NCBI RefSeq assembly: GCF_010183535.1
Contig: NC_071331.1
Span: 24,304,001 to 24,368,000 of the forward strand
Direction of reading: 5' to 3'
DNA length: 64,000 nt
Source of the DNA: Caenorhabditis remanei
Lineage: Eukaryota > Nematoda > Chromadorea > Rhabditida > Rhabditidae
Within the stretch, counting starts at the first letter, position 1. Every line of letters starts with the position of its first letter. This document shows positions 34,526-45,800 of this stretch, piece by piece. The notes beneath the pieces were generated by a model that was given only the letters and a program-made list of their open reading frames with translations, ran no database searches and was not told the DNA's origin. The position numbers and the translations under genes are program-made.

Positions 34526-35694
34526 TTAGTTCTCCGAATCGACCAACTCCTCGATTTCCTCTCCATTCCTCAACATGACACTCATCGTTTTGATATTCCG
34601 TTGAGCCTGCTTCTGCTCTTCATCGTCTCCAAATTCCAATGCATCGTCTAATCGATCAAAGAGTCTCCGTTTGACTTGTCTTGATCTGAATCCGTATGAT
34701 TTGTTGTTGGACTCCTCGAGGAGTCCCCTCAACTTCTCAATCTCCTTTTCCTTTTCCTCTCGGAGCACCTCCATATTGTGTGCCATGTTGTCCCTCCGCA
34801 TCTTGAAATGCTCCTTCATTTCCTCTACTTCTTCTTCTTTTTCCAGTTTCTCGTCCTGAGCCTCTTCCAGCTTTTCAACCATCTCTTTCGAGTATTCCTC
34901 GAATTTCTCGTTCGTCTCCACAATCTCCGCCTCCAGTCTCACTGCTTCTGCTTTCAACTGGTCATAGTCTCCAACCAATCGATTCCAGTCTTCTACCAAT
35001 TGTTGATACTTGAGTTCCGACTCTTCCAGTTGTCGAACTTGCTCTCGGAGCTCTCCATTTTCTCTTTCCTTCTCTTCCAACAATCCGTTGTAGTCCTCAA
35101 CGACCAATCGATAATTCTCCTGATGCTGAAGTTCCGCCTTCTGAAGCTGTTCAACCTGTCGAAGGAGTTGTTCGTTCTCCTCCCTCAATGCCTCAATCTC
35201 CAACTTCTCACTCTTAAGTGGATATGGGTGGCAACGAGTGCTCCTGTAACAATCATGATATTTAGACTCCTCGACTAGTTTCGGGTGGTTTTGAAAATTA
35301 GATACGTCGCGTGTTGCGTCGCGGATCGGATATTGACATGAAAAGTGCTAAAGTTTGAAAATCGTGCTTTAAAACTATGATCTCAGGGAACAAAAACTCA
35401 ACCCAATCTGCCGAATTTTATGATATTTAGACTCCTCAAGTTCCCAGCTTTCATTTGATACCCACATTGCCTATATTTGGTTCAGTTTGAAAATTTCGAA
35501 TTCATGCGGCGCGTGTCGCGTCGCGGTTAAAACCAAACGTATCGGAAATTGGTCGATATGGGTATCAAATGAAAGGTAATGTGACGTAGAGTTCAAAAAT
35601 GTTATTTTCAAAAAGTTTCAACTTACATCTTGTGACTGGCCTCCGAGTTACGTTGGCGCATCTTTCTGCTTTCGGTAGCTGGTGTCGACGACAT
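34526..35694 (-). CDS. Coiled-coil protein, left copy of an inverted pair
   Basis: Two exons (35694-35627 and 35243-34526) with a 383-bp intron encode 261 residues. Exon 1 (22 codons) begins MSSTPATESRKMRQRNSEAS. From about residue 40 to 205 the protein is an unbroken charged coiled coil (LREENEQLLRQV, RLEAEIVETNEKFEEYSKEM, EKEEEVEEMKEHFK), ending in a conserved tail with GFRSRQVKRRLFDRLDDALE and EELVDSEN. I recognise no named family. A minus-strand AATAAA is at 34402-34397. The ATG follows TTCTAGAAAT, so cis or trans splicing could occur just upstream. By eye about nine residues in ten agree with the copy at 37678-38824 and exon 1 is identical in protein, so both appear maintained. Confidence 0.82.
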
Positions 35695-35840
35695 ATTTCT
35701 AGATTCTGAAGGTTATAAGGTTATGAAGTAAAAATGAGAAAAACAAGGAAGGAAGGTACAGCATACACAACAAAAAAGGAAGAATGAGAGAATACAAGAG
35801 AGATTTCTTGTGAGTGTGAGAGCAATGAAGGACGCAGATA

Positions 35841-35940
35841 GGTTTCCCAGGAAACTAGGTCATTTCACATAGTTAGTGAACAGTTAACATATAGTATATA
35901 TTCACTAACTATGTGAAATGACCTAGTTCCCTGGGAAACC
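35841..35940. repeat. Hairpin copy 1 of 3
   Basis: GGTTTCCCAGGAAACTAGGT at the left end is mirrored by ACCTAGTTCCCTGGGAAACC at the right end; arms of about 40 bp around an AT loop with TATA words. Confidence 0.9.
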
Positions 35941-36532
35941 AGCCCTTACTGCTCACAAGGTTTGTTCTTTAAAAGAGACTTTCTGTACTGATCAACCTAA
36001 GGCCAACAGTCCATGCAACTCATCGGAAAGCGCATTTAGCCCATTTGAAATTTCAATATTATGGGTCCCTATAATGATCTTATCGAAGAACCGGCTCCGC
36101 CCCCGTTTACATATGGAAAAAATCGCGGAACTCAAAAACTAATTACTTTCCTTTCAACAGAAAAAAGTTTAGAAATCAGTGCAATCTTTTGCCACCATTC
36201 AGAAAAATTGATTTTTGAAAAAAATTGCAGTTATTGGCATCCGTTCAAATAAATGTTTTCATTAGATGTAAAAAGGTTTTTTTTATTGCAGTTGATTACA
36301 ACTTTAGACCAAAATCAATCCCGAAATTTTCAAAATTTCAAGAAACTTTGTATGATAGGGATTGTGAAATAGGATAAGCAAAAAAATGCAAAATTTGAGC
36401 TTTGAGCAAAAGAACGAGATATAAAGTTAGAAAGTAAAAATAAGAGACGGTATGCATACACAACAAAAAAGGAAGAATGAAAGCATAAGAGACAGATTTT
36501 GTGAGTGTGAAAGCAATTAAGGACGCAGATAG

Positions 36533-36637
36533 GTTTCCCAGGAAACTAGGTCATTTCACATAGTTAGTGAATATATACTATATGTTAAACATACTGTTCA
36601 CTAACTATGTGAAATGACCTAGTTTCCTGGGAAACCA
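36533..36637. repeat. Hairpin copy 2 of 3, at the centre of the inverted duplication
   Basis: Same family as the copies at 35841 and 37432. Its loop (near 36585) is the symmetry point of the whole 5-kb duplication, so it is a plausible template-switch point. Confidence 0.88.
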
Positions 36638-37078
36638 GACCTTTTTTGCTCTCACACTCACAAGAAATCTGTATTGTATTCTCTCATTCTTCCTTTTTTG
36701 TTGTGTGTACTGTGCCTTCTTTCCTTGTTTTTCTCATTTTTACTTCATAACCTTATACCTCCACCTTTTGCTCAAAGCTCAATCTTTTTTCTCAACCACC
36801 AAACCTTAATCCCTATCAACATACAAAGTTTCTTGAAATTTACCCTTTTTCACCAATTTCGTGAAAAACACTTTTTTATTATTTAAAAAATCTCGAAATT
36901 TCGGGATCAAAATTTGGTCCAAAGTTGCAGTCAACTGCAATAAAAAACCTTTTTACATCTAATGAAAGCATTTTTGGACGCATGCAAAAAACTGCAAATT
37001 TTTTCAAAAATCAATTTTTCTGAATAGTGGCAAAAGACTGATTTCTAAACTTTTTTAAAAAGATATCTGTTGAAAGCA

Positions 37079-37203
37079 TAGTTGTCAAGGCCCGGCTTCA
37101 AAAAATGACCCTTTTTCCATTATTTTCCAATTTTTCATCGAAAATGTGACTGTTTTTCAGAAAATTTGACTTTCGCGTCAATTTTCCCGGGCCTTGACAA
37201 CTA
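37079..37203. mobile_element. Foldback insertion present in one arm only
   Basis: TAGTTGTCAAGGCCCGG at the left end is mirrored by CCGGGCCTTGACAACTA at the right. The corresponding place in the left arm (about 36150) reads straight through (TTTCCTTTCAACAG), so the insertion came after the duplication. TA borders suggest a TA target site. Confidence 0.8.
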
Positions 37204-37431
37204 AAGGAAAATAATTAGTTTTTTTTTCACTTTCACGTCTCTCTTCCATATGTAAAAGGGGGCGGAGCCTTATTCTTTAATAAGATCATCATAGGGACCC
37301 ATAATATTGAAATCTCAAATAGGCTAAATGCGCTTTCCGATGTGTTCCATGGACTGTTGGCCTTAGGTTGTTGATCAGTACAGAAAGTGTCTCTTAAAGA
37401 ACAAACCTTGGGAGTGCGAGCAATGAGGGCT

Positions 37432-37531
37432 GGTTTCCCAGGGAACTAGGTCATTTCACATAGTTAGTGAATATATACTATATGTTAACTGTTCACTAAC
37501 TATGTGAAATGACCTAGTTTCCTGGGAAACC
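37432..37531. repeat. Hairpin copy 3 of 3
   Basis: Counterpart of the 35841-35940 hairpin in the right arm, with the same GGTTTCCCAGG ends. Confidence 0.9.
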
Positions 37532-37677
37532 TATCTGCGTCCTTCATTGCTCTCACACTCACAAGAAATCTGTATTGTATTCTCTCATTCTTCCTTTTTT
37601 GTTGTGTATGCTGTACCTTCCTTCCTTGTTTTTCTCATTTTTACTTCATAACCTTATAACCTTCAGAATCTAGAAAT

Positions 37678-38824
37678 ATGTCGTCGACACCAGCTACCGA
37701 AAGCAGAAAGATGCGCCAACGTAACTCGGAGGCCAGTCACAAGATGTAAGTTGAAACTTTTTGAAAATAACATTTTTGAACTCTACGTCACATTACCTTT
37801 CATTTGATACTAATATCGACCAATTTCCGATACGTTTGGTTTTAACCGAGCCGCGACGCATGAATTCGAAATTTTCAATTTGAACCAAATAAAAGCGATA
37901 TGGGTATCAAATGAAAGCTAAGAGTTTGAGGAGTCTGAATATCATAAAATTCGGCAGATTGGGTTAAGTTTGGGGGTTTTATCTAGTAGTCTAGAGTATG
38001 ATTTGGTACCCGTATCGAGTAGCGACGCAACACGCGTCGCATCTAATTTTTGAAACCATCCAAAACTAGATGATATGAAATGAAAAGAGTCTAAATATCG
38101 ATTTTACAGGACAACTCGTGGCCGCCCGTATCCAGCACAAGATAACAAGGAGATGGATAGATTGAGAGAGGAGAACGAACAACTCCTTCGACAAGTTCAG
38201 CAACTCCAGGAGGCGGAGCTTCGATCTCAAGAGAATTATCGATTGGTGGTGGATGAGTACAATGGATTGTTAGAAGAGAAGGAGAGAGAGAACGAGGAGC
38301 TCCGTGAGCAAGTGAGACAACTGGAAGAGTCTGATGTCAAATATCGACAATTGGTAGAAGACTGGAATCAATTAGTTGGAGACTTTGACCAGTTGAAACA
38401 AGAAACAGAGAGACTGGAGGCGGAGATTGAGGAGACGAATGAGAAATTCGAGGAATACTCGAAAGAGATGGTGGAGAAACTGGAAGAAGCTCAGGATGAA
38501 AAACTGGAAAAAGAAGAAGAAATTGAGGAAATGAAGGAACATTTTAAGATGAGAAGGGACAATATGGCTCACAACATGGAGGTGCTTCGAGAGGAGAAGG
38601 AAAAGGAGATTGAGAAGTTGAGGGGACTCCTCGAGGAGTCCAACAACAAATCATACGGATTCAGATCAAGACAAGTCAAAAGGAGACTTTTCAATCGATT
38701 GGATAATGCATTGGAGTTTGGAGATGAGGAGGAGAAGAAGCAGGCTCAACGGAACATCAAGACGATGAGTGTCATGCTGAGGAATGGAGAGGAAATCGAA
38801 GAGTTGGTCGATTCGGAGAACTAA
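37678..38824 (+). CDS. Coiled-coil protein, right copy of an inverted pair
   Basis: Two exons (37678-37745 and 38110-38824) with a 364-bp intron encode 260 residues. Structure is the same as the left copy: short basic exon 1, coiled coil across about residues 40-205, then a basic patch (SRQVKRRLFNRLDNALE) and acidic end. An AATAAA lies at 38931-38936. Differences from the left copy cluster at the start of exon 2 (RGRPYPAQDNKEMDR against a CHPYPLKSEK type) and in the first third of the coil; the C-terminal half is almost unchanged. The frame is open in both copies, which argues for selection or recent origin. Function unknown; long coils of this kind are usually structural or scaffold proteins. 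Confidence 0.82.
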
Positions 38825-39180
38825 TTTATTTGTGTGATAATTTGATAATTTTTTCTCAAGTATATTCCCTTAAAAACCTTTGAAACCTAGAAAAAATCCT
38901 GTTTGATTCTGTGATAATTAATGATAATTTAATAAAATTGATAATTTTTAAAAAACTGTGTTCTTTGTTGTAGAAACATTATAAAACCAGCTAGAAAAGT
39001 CATTTTTCAAACTCCTGGCATCTCTAGCTTTCATTTGATACCCGTATCGCCCACATTGGAAATTTTGGTGTTAATGCGGCGCGTGTCGCGTCGCGGCCTC
39101 TGCTCCAAAAAGTAAAAAAAAATCAAACTTGTCCAAAATATGTCGATATGGGTATCAAATGAAAGCTAATGATTTCGGGA

Positions 39181-39820
39181 ATTCGAAAAATGTAATGCTT
39201 CAATTAAGATTTGTGAGAAGTCCCATTTTGACCTCAATAACTGTTTGCCATATGATGCATCTGCCCAATACAAGGGCCACTGGGAAAAATCGATGTTTGG
39301 AGGTTACTCAGTCGACAATACTAATTGACGTTCATTGTGTTTTTGAAGACCAAGACTAGGCGGTTATAATGAGCCAAAAATCAATGCGATAGAGCAAATT
39401 TGAAAGAAGATATAATGATTTGAAGTTCATTATTTGATTTTAAAAATGTTTTTTATTGAATTTTCGCAATTTTCCTCTGATTTTACAATATTTTTGCTGT
39501 ATTTTTCAATTTTCGACTTGAATTCCTTATTTTCCCCCTCGGAAAATCTCTATTTCGTTGATTTCTTACTTTGAAAACCCATTTTCCAATTGACTAATGC
39601 AAACGCGCTCCATTTGCACGTGCGAGAGAGTGAGAGACGCCAGACACGACAGAGAGCTTTTGAATTCGTTTCAGCAAAAAAATACTCATTTTACACCATT
39701 TTCAGTCGTTTTTCGTGATTTTTTCCACATTTTTTAGTTGAAAAACACAATAAAATCACTATTTCTCATGTTAAAACCTTGATTTTCACCCGTTTTTTGT
39801 AGATTTTAGTGATTTTTCAG
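39181..39820. promoter_or_regulatory. Promoter region and trans-splice acceptor of cpsf-1
   Basis: No gene is seen. At 39.6 kb is a G/A-rich stretch with GAGAGTGAGAGACGCCAGAC. A strong acceptor (GATTTTTCAG, 39811-39820) ends six bases before the cpsf-1 ATG, the usual place for spliced-leader addition. Confidence 0.6.
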
Positions 39821-39825
39821 GTGTA

Positions 39826-42800
39826 ATGTATGGATACCTCCGGGAAACCGATGATTCCACAGCAATCAACTATTCGGCATATGGAAAATTTTTGCCGGGA
39901 GAGAGTAAGTGTTGAGAATTGAAGGAAATGTGAAATTATCCGAAAAAAAGTGAAAAATTACGCAAAACTTAGGAAAAATTTTTTGGTGGTAAAATTTTGA
40001 GCTAAAAACGTCAAAAATTTTGATTTCAGAGTATGAAAATGTGATTTTTCAGCTATTTTACTACTCGAAAACCGTAAAAATCGATGAAAAACTCAGTTTT
40101 TGAATTTCTGCAATAGAAATCGAGTTTTTACCAGGAAAACTCAATTTTGGCTAGAAAAAATAAGAAATATGTATTTTCAGCTCAAAAATCAAAAATTTCA
40201 GCATTTTCTCGACTAAAAACTAGAAATAATCAAGATTTTCCGAAACTCAGATTTTCGAATTTCCGTTCTAGAAATTAATTTCTCAGGAAAACTGGATTTT
40301 CGACTCAAAAAAACCAAAATCTATGTATTTTCAGCTCAAAAATCAGATTTTTCAGTTTTTTTTTTGAACATAAAACTAGGAAAAATCGATTTTTTCATTC
40401 TAAAACTTGGTTGTTTGAATTTCTGCACCAGAAATTGAGTTTTTACCAGGATAACTCAATTTTTGAACAGAAAAACCCAAAATATATGCATTTTCAGCTC
40501 AAAAATCAGTTTTTTCAGCTCTTTCTCGATTAAAACTCTGAAAAATCGATTTTTTAAACCAAAACTTGGTTTTTGCGATAGAAATTGAATTTCTGCACTA
40601 GAAATTGAGTTTTTACATAGAAAACTCAATTTTTGAGCAGAAAAATCTGAATTTTCCTATTTTCCGGTTGAAAAATCATCATAATTTATTAATTTTCAAT
40701 TTAAAATTGGTTTTTTTCACTAAAAATCCATTTTCAGAAGTAAAACTCGATATTTTGACTGGTTTCCAAGGTAGAATTATCATTTTGTCGGTGAAAATCG
40801 AATTTTTAGCCATTTTCAAGTCTGAAAAACACGTTTTCGAGTTCAAAAACCCGATTTTTGAGTTCAAAACCCCCATTTTTCGCCCTAAAATATCATTTTC
40901 AAGCCCAAAAACCCCTATTTTTAATCTCAAAACTCAATTTTTACCTTAAAACTGCATTTTTGAGTTCAAAACCCCGATTTTTTGCCATAAAATGCTAATT
41001 TCAGGTCGAAAAACCTATTTTTTTCACTTTAAAACTCCATTTTCGAGTTCAAAACCCGATTTTTCACCCTAACACCCCATTTTCAAGCCCAAAAACCCCC
41101 ATTTTTTGCCTAAAAATCCCTCTTATTTGCAGACACAGGATTCCAGTTGTTGACAATCGGAGCCAAATTCCTTCGTATCTTCCGAGTGAATCCATACGTA
41201 TTGAAAGAACCAGGAGAAGATAGTGATGAGTGGCAACAGAAGACAAAGTTGGAGTGTATGTTCTCATGCAGATTACTCAATAAATGTCTCTCGGTTGCTG
41301 TTGCAAGGGTTCCACGTGAGTTTTTCGCCTTTTTTCTAGGTTTTTGACTTGAAAATCGCTCTTTTTAACCCCAAAGAGTTGATTTTTGACTCTGAAACCC
41401 TCTAGAATCTCTGAAAAGTCGGTTTTATCTGAAAAAAGCACTTTTTTCCCAAAAAACGGCAAAAACCGTTTCAGCTGGATTTTTGACTTGAAAATCTTTT
41501 TTTACCCCTCAAAGTCAATTTTGACTCTGAAAATATCTGGCTTCCACCCCAAAAATCGATATTTTCAGCCCTCTAACCTATTTAAATCTCTAATTGCAGA
41601 ACTGCCAGACCAAAAATCCTCGTTTTTAGCATTTCAGGAGATTTTTAATAGGAAAATACACAGTTTTTTGACTTAAAAACCACTTTTTAACCCAAAAAGT
41701 CGATTTTTGACTCTAAAACCCACTAGAATCTCGTTTTTTTTATTCAGCCCCAAAAATCGCAATTTTCCGACTTTAAATCCTTTTTTCTAGGATTTCAGGA
41801 CATTTTTTATTAGTAAATACTCGATTTTTGAACTCAAAAACCACTTTTCAACCCAAAAAAGTCGATTTTTGACTTTAAAACTCCCTAGAGTCTAGTTTTT
41901 TTGTTTTCAATCTAAAAATCTCAATTTTCACCCCTCTAACCCCTCCTATATCTCAATCTAAAATTTCAGAACTACCCGACCAAAAGCTCTCGTTTTTGAG
42001 ATTTTAAGGCTTTTTAACCCAAAATACCTTTTTTTGAGCTGAAAATCCTTTTTTTTAATCCCAAAAAAGTCGATTTCTAGCTTTAAAAATCCCTGGAATC
42101 TCGTTTTTTTTCGGTTTCAGCTCCAAAAATCGCAATTTTCAACCCCCTCCTATCTCAATTTATAATTCCAGAACTACCCAACCAAAAGCCCTCGTTTTTA
42201 AGATTTTAGCTGAAAATCGCTTATTTTAACCGTAAAAACTCGATTTCTAGCTCTAAAACTGTCCATAATCTCTTTTTTTTGTTTTCAATCTAAAAATCAC
42301 AATTTTCAGCCCTCTAACCCCTCCTATATCTCAATATTTCCAGAACTGCCTGATCAAGACTCAATCCTAATGGCATTTGACGACGCGAAGCTCTCGATAG
42401 TGGCAGTGAATGAAAAGGAGAGAAATATGCAAACGATCTCCCTTCATGCATTTGAAAATGAGTATCTCCGTGATGGATTCATCAATTATTTCCATCCTCC
42501 CATCGTCCGAACAGATCCATCGAATCGATGTGCGGCGTCTTTAGTCTACGGAAAACATATTGCAATTCTTCCGTTTCATGAGAACTCGAAACGAATTCTC
42601 TCTTATATCATTCCATTGAAACAAATCGATCCACGGTTGGATAATGTTGCGGATATGGTGTTTTTGGATGGATACTATGAACCTACTATTCTGTTTTTGT
42701 ATGAACCATTACAGACTACTCCTGGAAGGTTGGTAGTGGATAGAAATCGGCTTAAAATAGGCTAAAAATGGCACAAAACCGGCTAAAAACGGCTGAAAAA

Positions 42801-45800
42801 TAGTCTTGAATAGCTGAAAATCGGCTAATAGGTGGCTAGAAATTGTTGGAAATGGCTGAATTTGGCTGCAAAGAAATCGGCGTTATATCGGCTTAAACTT
42901 CAGAAAATGACTGAAAATAGCTGATAATAACTCAAAATTAGACTTAAAAAGCTGCAAATCGGTTGAGGTCCTGGTTTTCAGCTATTTAAGCCGGTTGAAC
43001 CGATTTTTAGTCGATTTTCTGCCAATTTCAGACAATCAGAACCGATTTTGCCTTAAACGAAGCGATTTCAAGTCTAATCAAGCTGTTCCAGGCTGAATAT
43101 GGCTGAAAATCAAATTGAATTCCGCAAACATAGCCTTAAATAGCTGAAAATCAGCTGAAAATGACCGAAATTCAATTGAAATAGGCTAAAAATCAGCTGA
43201 AATCGGCTGAAAATGTCTGAAAATCGGTCGGGATTGTGAAAAAAGTCACTTTTTTAAGCTTTTCTAGCCGATTTTCCTGATTTTTGAGCCGATTCTCATC
43301 TAAAGCAGCGATTTTCGAGCTAAAAACACCCGATTTTCTTCAAGTTTATCGGATTTTCAGATATTGAACACCATTTTTAGCCGTTCCAAGCAATTTCCAC
43401 CAAAAACCTCCAATTTTCCCTCTAAAAATCGGTCGAATTCGTCCGAAATTTGCTGAAAGTTGCACAAAACCAACTGAAAACGACTGAAACTCAATTGAAT
43501 TCACTGTTTTTAGGCTTTTCTAGCCAATTTTCCAGAGCTTTGAGCCGATTTGACCCCAAAAATTGGGATTTTCGGGGTAAAAAAACCCGATTTATTTCAA
43601 TTTTATCGGATTTTCAGCCATTTTTAGCCGTTTTCAAGCAAAAAATCGCATTTTCTTCAAATTTTCAGCAATTTTCGAGTCAAATCCCCGATTTTCTTCA
43701 ATTTTACCTGGTTTTCAGCTGTTTAAGGCCATTTTTAGCCGATTTCCCAGCTTTTCGAGTCGATTTTCACTAAAAATTGTCATTTTAGGGCTTAAAAACT
43801 CTGATTTTCTTCAATTTTACTGGATTTCCAGCTTTTTATGGTCATTTTTAGCCGTTTTCAAGCAAAAATTGTTCTTTTTTCTCAAATCGGATTTTAAGCA
43901 ACTTCAGGTCATTTTTAGCCGAGTTGAAGCAAAAAACACATTTTTCTTCAAATTTTCAGCAATTTTCGAGTTAAAATCCCCGATTTTCTTCAAATTTTCA
44001 GTTATTTTCAACCAAATTTCACCTAAAAAATCCCGATTTTCTTCAATTTCATCGCATTTTCAGCCATTTTTAGCCGTTTTTAGCCGATTTCAAGCAAAAA
44101 AAACGGATTTTTCTTCAACTTTACAGCTGTTTTCAGTTGTTTCCAACCAATTTTCATTCAAAATGCTATTATTCCAGAGCCTGCGTCCGATACGACACAA
44201 TGTGCATAATGGGTGTCTCCGTGAACATTGTCGATCGTCAATTCGCAGTCGTCTGGCAGACAGCGAATCTCCCAATGGACTGTACCTCTCTCCTTCCCAT
44301 TCCAAAACCTCTGGGCGGTGCTCTCGTCTTCGGTTCCAACACAATCGTCTATCTGAATCAGGCGGTCCCTCCGTGCGGTGTCGTCCTCAACTCTTGTTAT
44401 GATGGATTCACGAAATTCCCTCTGAAAGACATGAAACATCTGAAAATGACGCTAGATTGTGCCACTTCTGTGTACATGGAAGATGGGCGGATCGCAGTCG
44501 GTGGGCGGGACGGGGTACTGTATTTGCTGAGACTGGTGACGTCATCTGGTGGTGCAACTGTCAAATCGATGGAGTTTAGTAGGGTTTGGGAGACGTCGAT
44601 TGCGTATTGTCTTACTGTATGTGCACCGGGACACCTTTTTATTGGATCCAGATTAGGAGACTCACAATTAGTTGAGTATACACTGCTGAAAATGACAAAA
44701 GAATCAGCGAAACGACAGAAAATTGAGAAAGATCCCGGGGAAATTGAGTTGGATGAGGATGATATGGAATTGTACGGTGGAGCCATTGAAATGCAATTGA
44801 ACGACGATGAGGAACAGATTCTGGAGTCATTGGAATTCAGAGAGTTGGATAGGTTGAGAAATGTGGGACCTGTCAAGTCGATGTGCTTTGGACGGCCGAA
44901 TTATATGAGTAGTGATTTGGCGGAGATGAAGAGAAGGGATCCGGTTTTTGATTTGGTAATTTTGAACTGAAAATAGCTAAAAAATGACCATTTTTATCGA
45001 AAAAACAATGATTTTGAGCCAAAAATCAGCTTTTTAGAGGACTGTTGAGGCTAAGGGAAGTTTGCTGAGGCTAACTGAGATTTTGCTGAGGCTAACTGAG
45101 GTTTTGCTGAGGCTAACTGAGATTTTGCTGAGGCTAACTTTTTTGCTGAGGCTAAGCGATTTTTGCTGAGGCTAACTGAGATTTTGCTGAGGCTAACTTT
45201 TTTGCTGAGGCTAAGCGATTTTTGCTGAGGCTAACTGAGATTTTGCTGAGGCTAACTGAGATTTTACTGAGGCTAACTGAGATTTTGCTGAGGCTAATTT
45301 TTTTGCTGAGGCTAACTTTTTTGCTGAGGCTAACTGAGATTTGCTGAGGCTAACTGAGATTTTGCTGAGGCTAACTGAGATTTTTGCTGAGGCTAACTGA
45401 GATTTTGCTGAGGCTAATTTTTTGTTCACTTTTTTTTTTTCAAATTTTCCCTATTTATGAACGAATTTTCGGATTGCCTCATATTCTATTTGGTACTTCT
45501 CAACACCGAATGAATGATACACATAAAAATTGGGTCAAAAATTGATTTTGTCTCTTGAAAAATGTGCAATTTTACAAAATTGAATTACATATTCGTAATC
45601 AGCGTGTTGAGAAGTGCTTAATAGGATATAAGCCAATTTAAAACTTTCGTTCTGAAATAGGGAAAATTTGAGAAAAAAGTCGAAAAAGTAGCCTCAAAAT
45701 TGCTCTAAAAATCTGATTTTTGGCTCAAAATGGCTGTTTTTTCGACGAAAAACTAGTTTCAAGTCTAATAAATCTGATTTTCAACAAAAAATGCGATTTC

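Larger units (their letters stand above)
34150..39180. repeat. Large inverted duplication, arms about 2.45 kb
   Basis: The right half is the reverse complement of the left half, gene for gene: a CG-core palindrome at each outer end (34.17-34.31 and 39.02-39.17), matching 3' flanks with AATAAA, two-exon coiled-coil genes, another palindrome in each intron (35.45-35.58 and 37.80-37.92), and matching 5' flanks. The centre lies near 36585, inside a hairpin. Divergence of about a tenth in coding sequence shows it is not brand new. Confidence 0.88.

Noticed and set aside
40605..41676. ORFs in cpsf-1 intron 2 on both strands
   Set aside because: AAAATTT-type repeats of the intron give long Phe/Lys/Asn frames in several phases; no start or junction evidence.
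43450..44402. Phe-rich ORFs at the end of cpsf-1 intron 3
   Set aside because: Same intron composition effect. The part overlapping exon 4 is in the wrong frame.
45211..45429. Minus-strand repeat ORF ([12 protein letters not shown]) and the plus-strand LRLTEIL ORFs at 56762-57174
   Set aside because: They are translations of the 21-bp minisatellite, with no start context or splice partners. They lie inside introns of well-supported genes.
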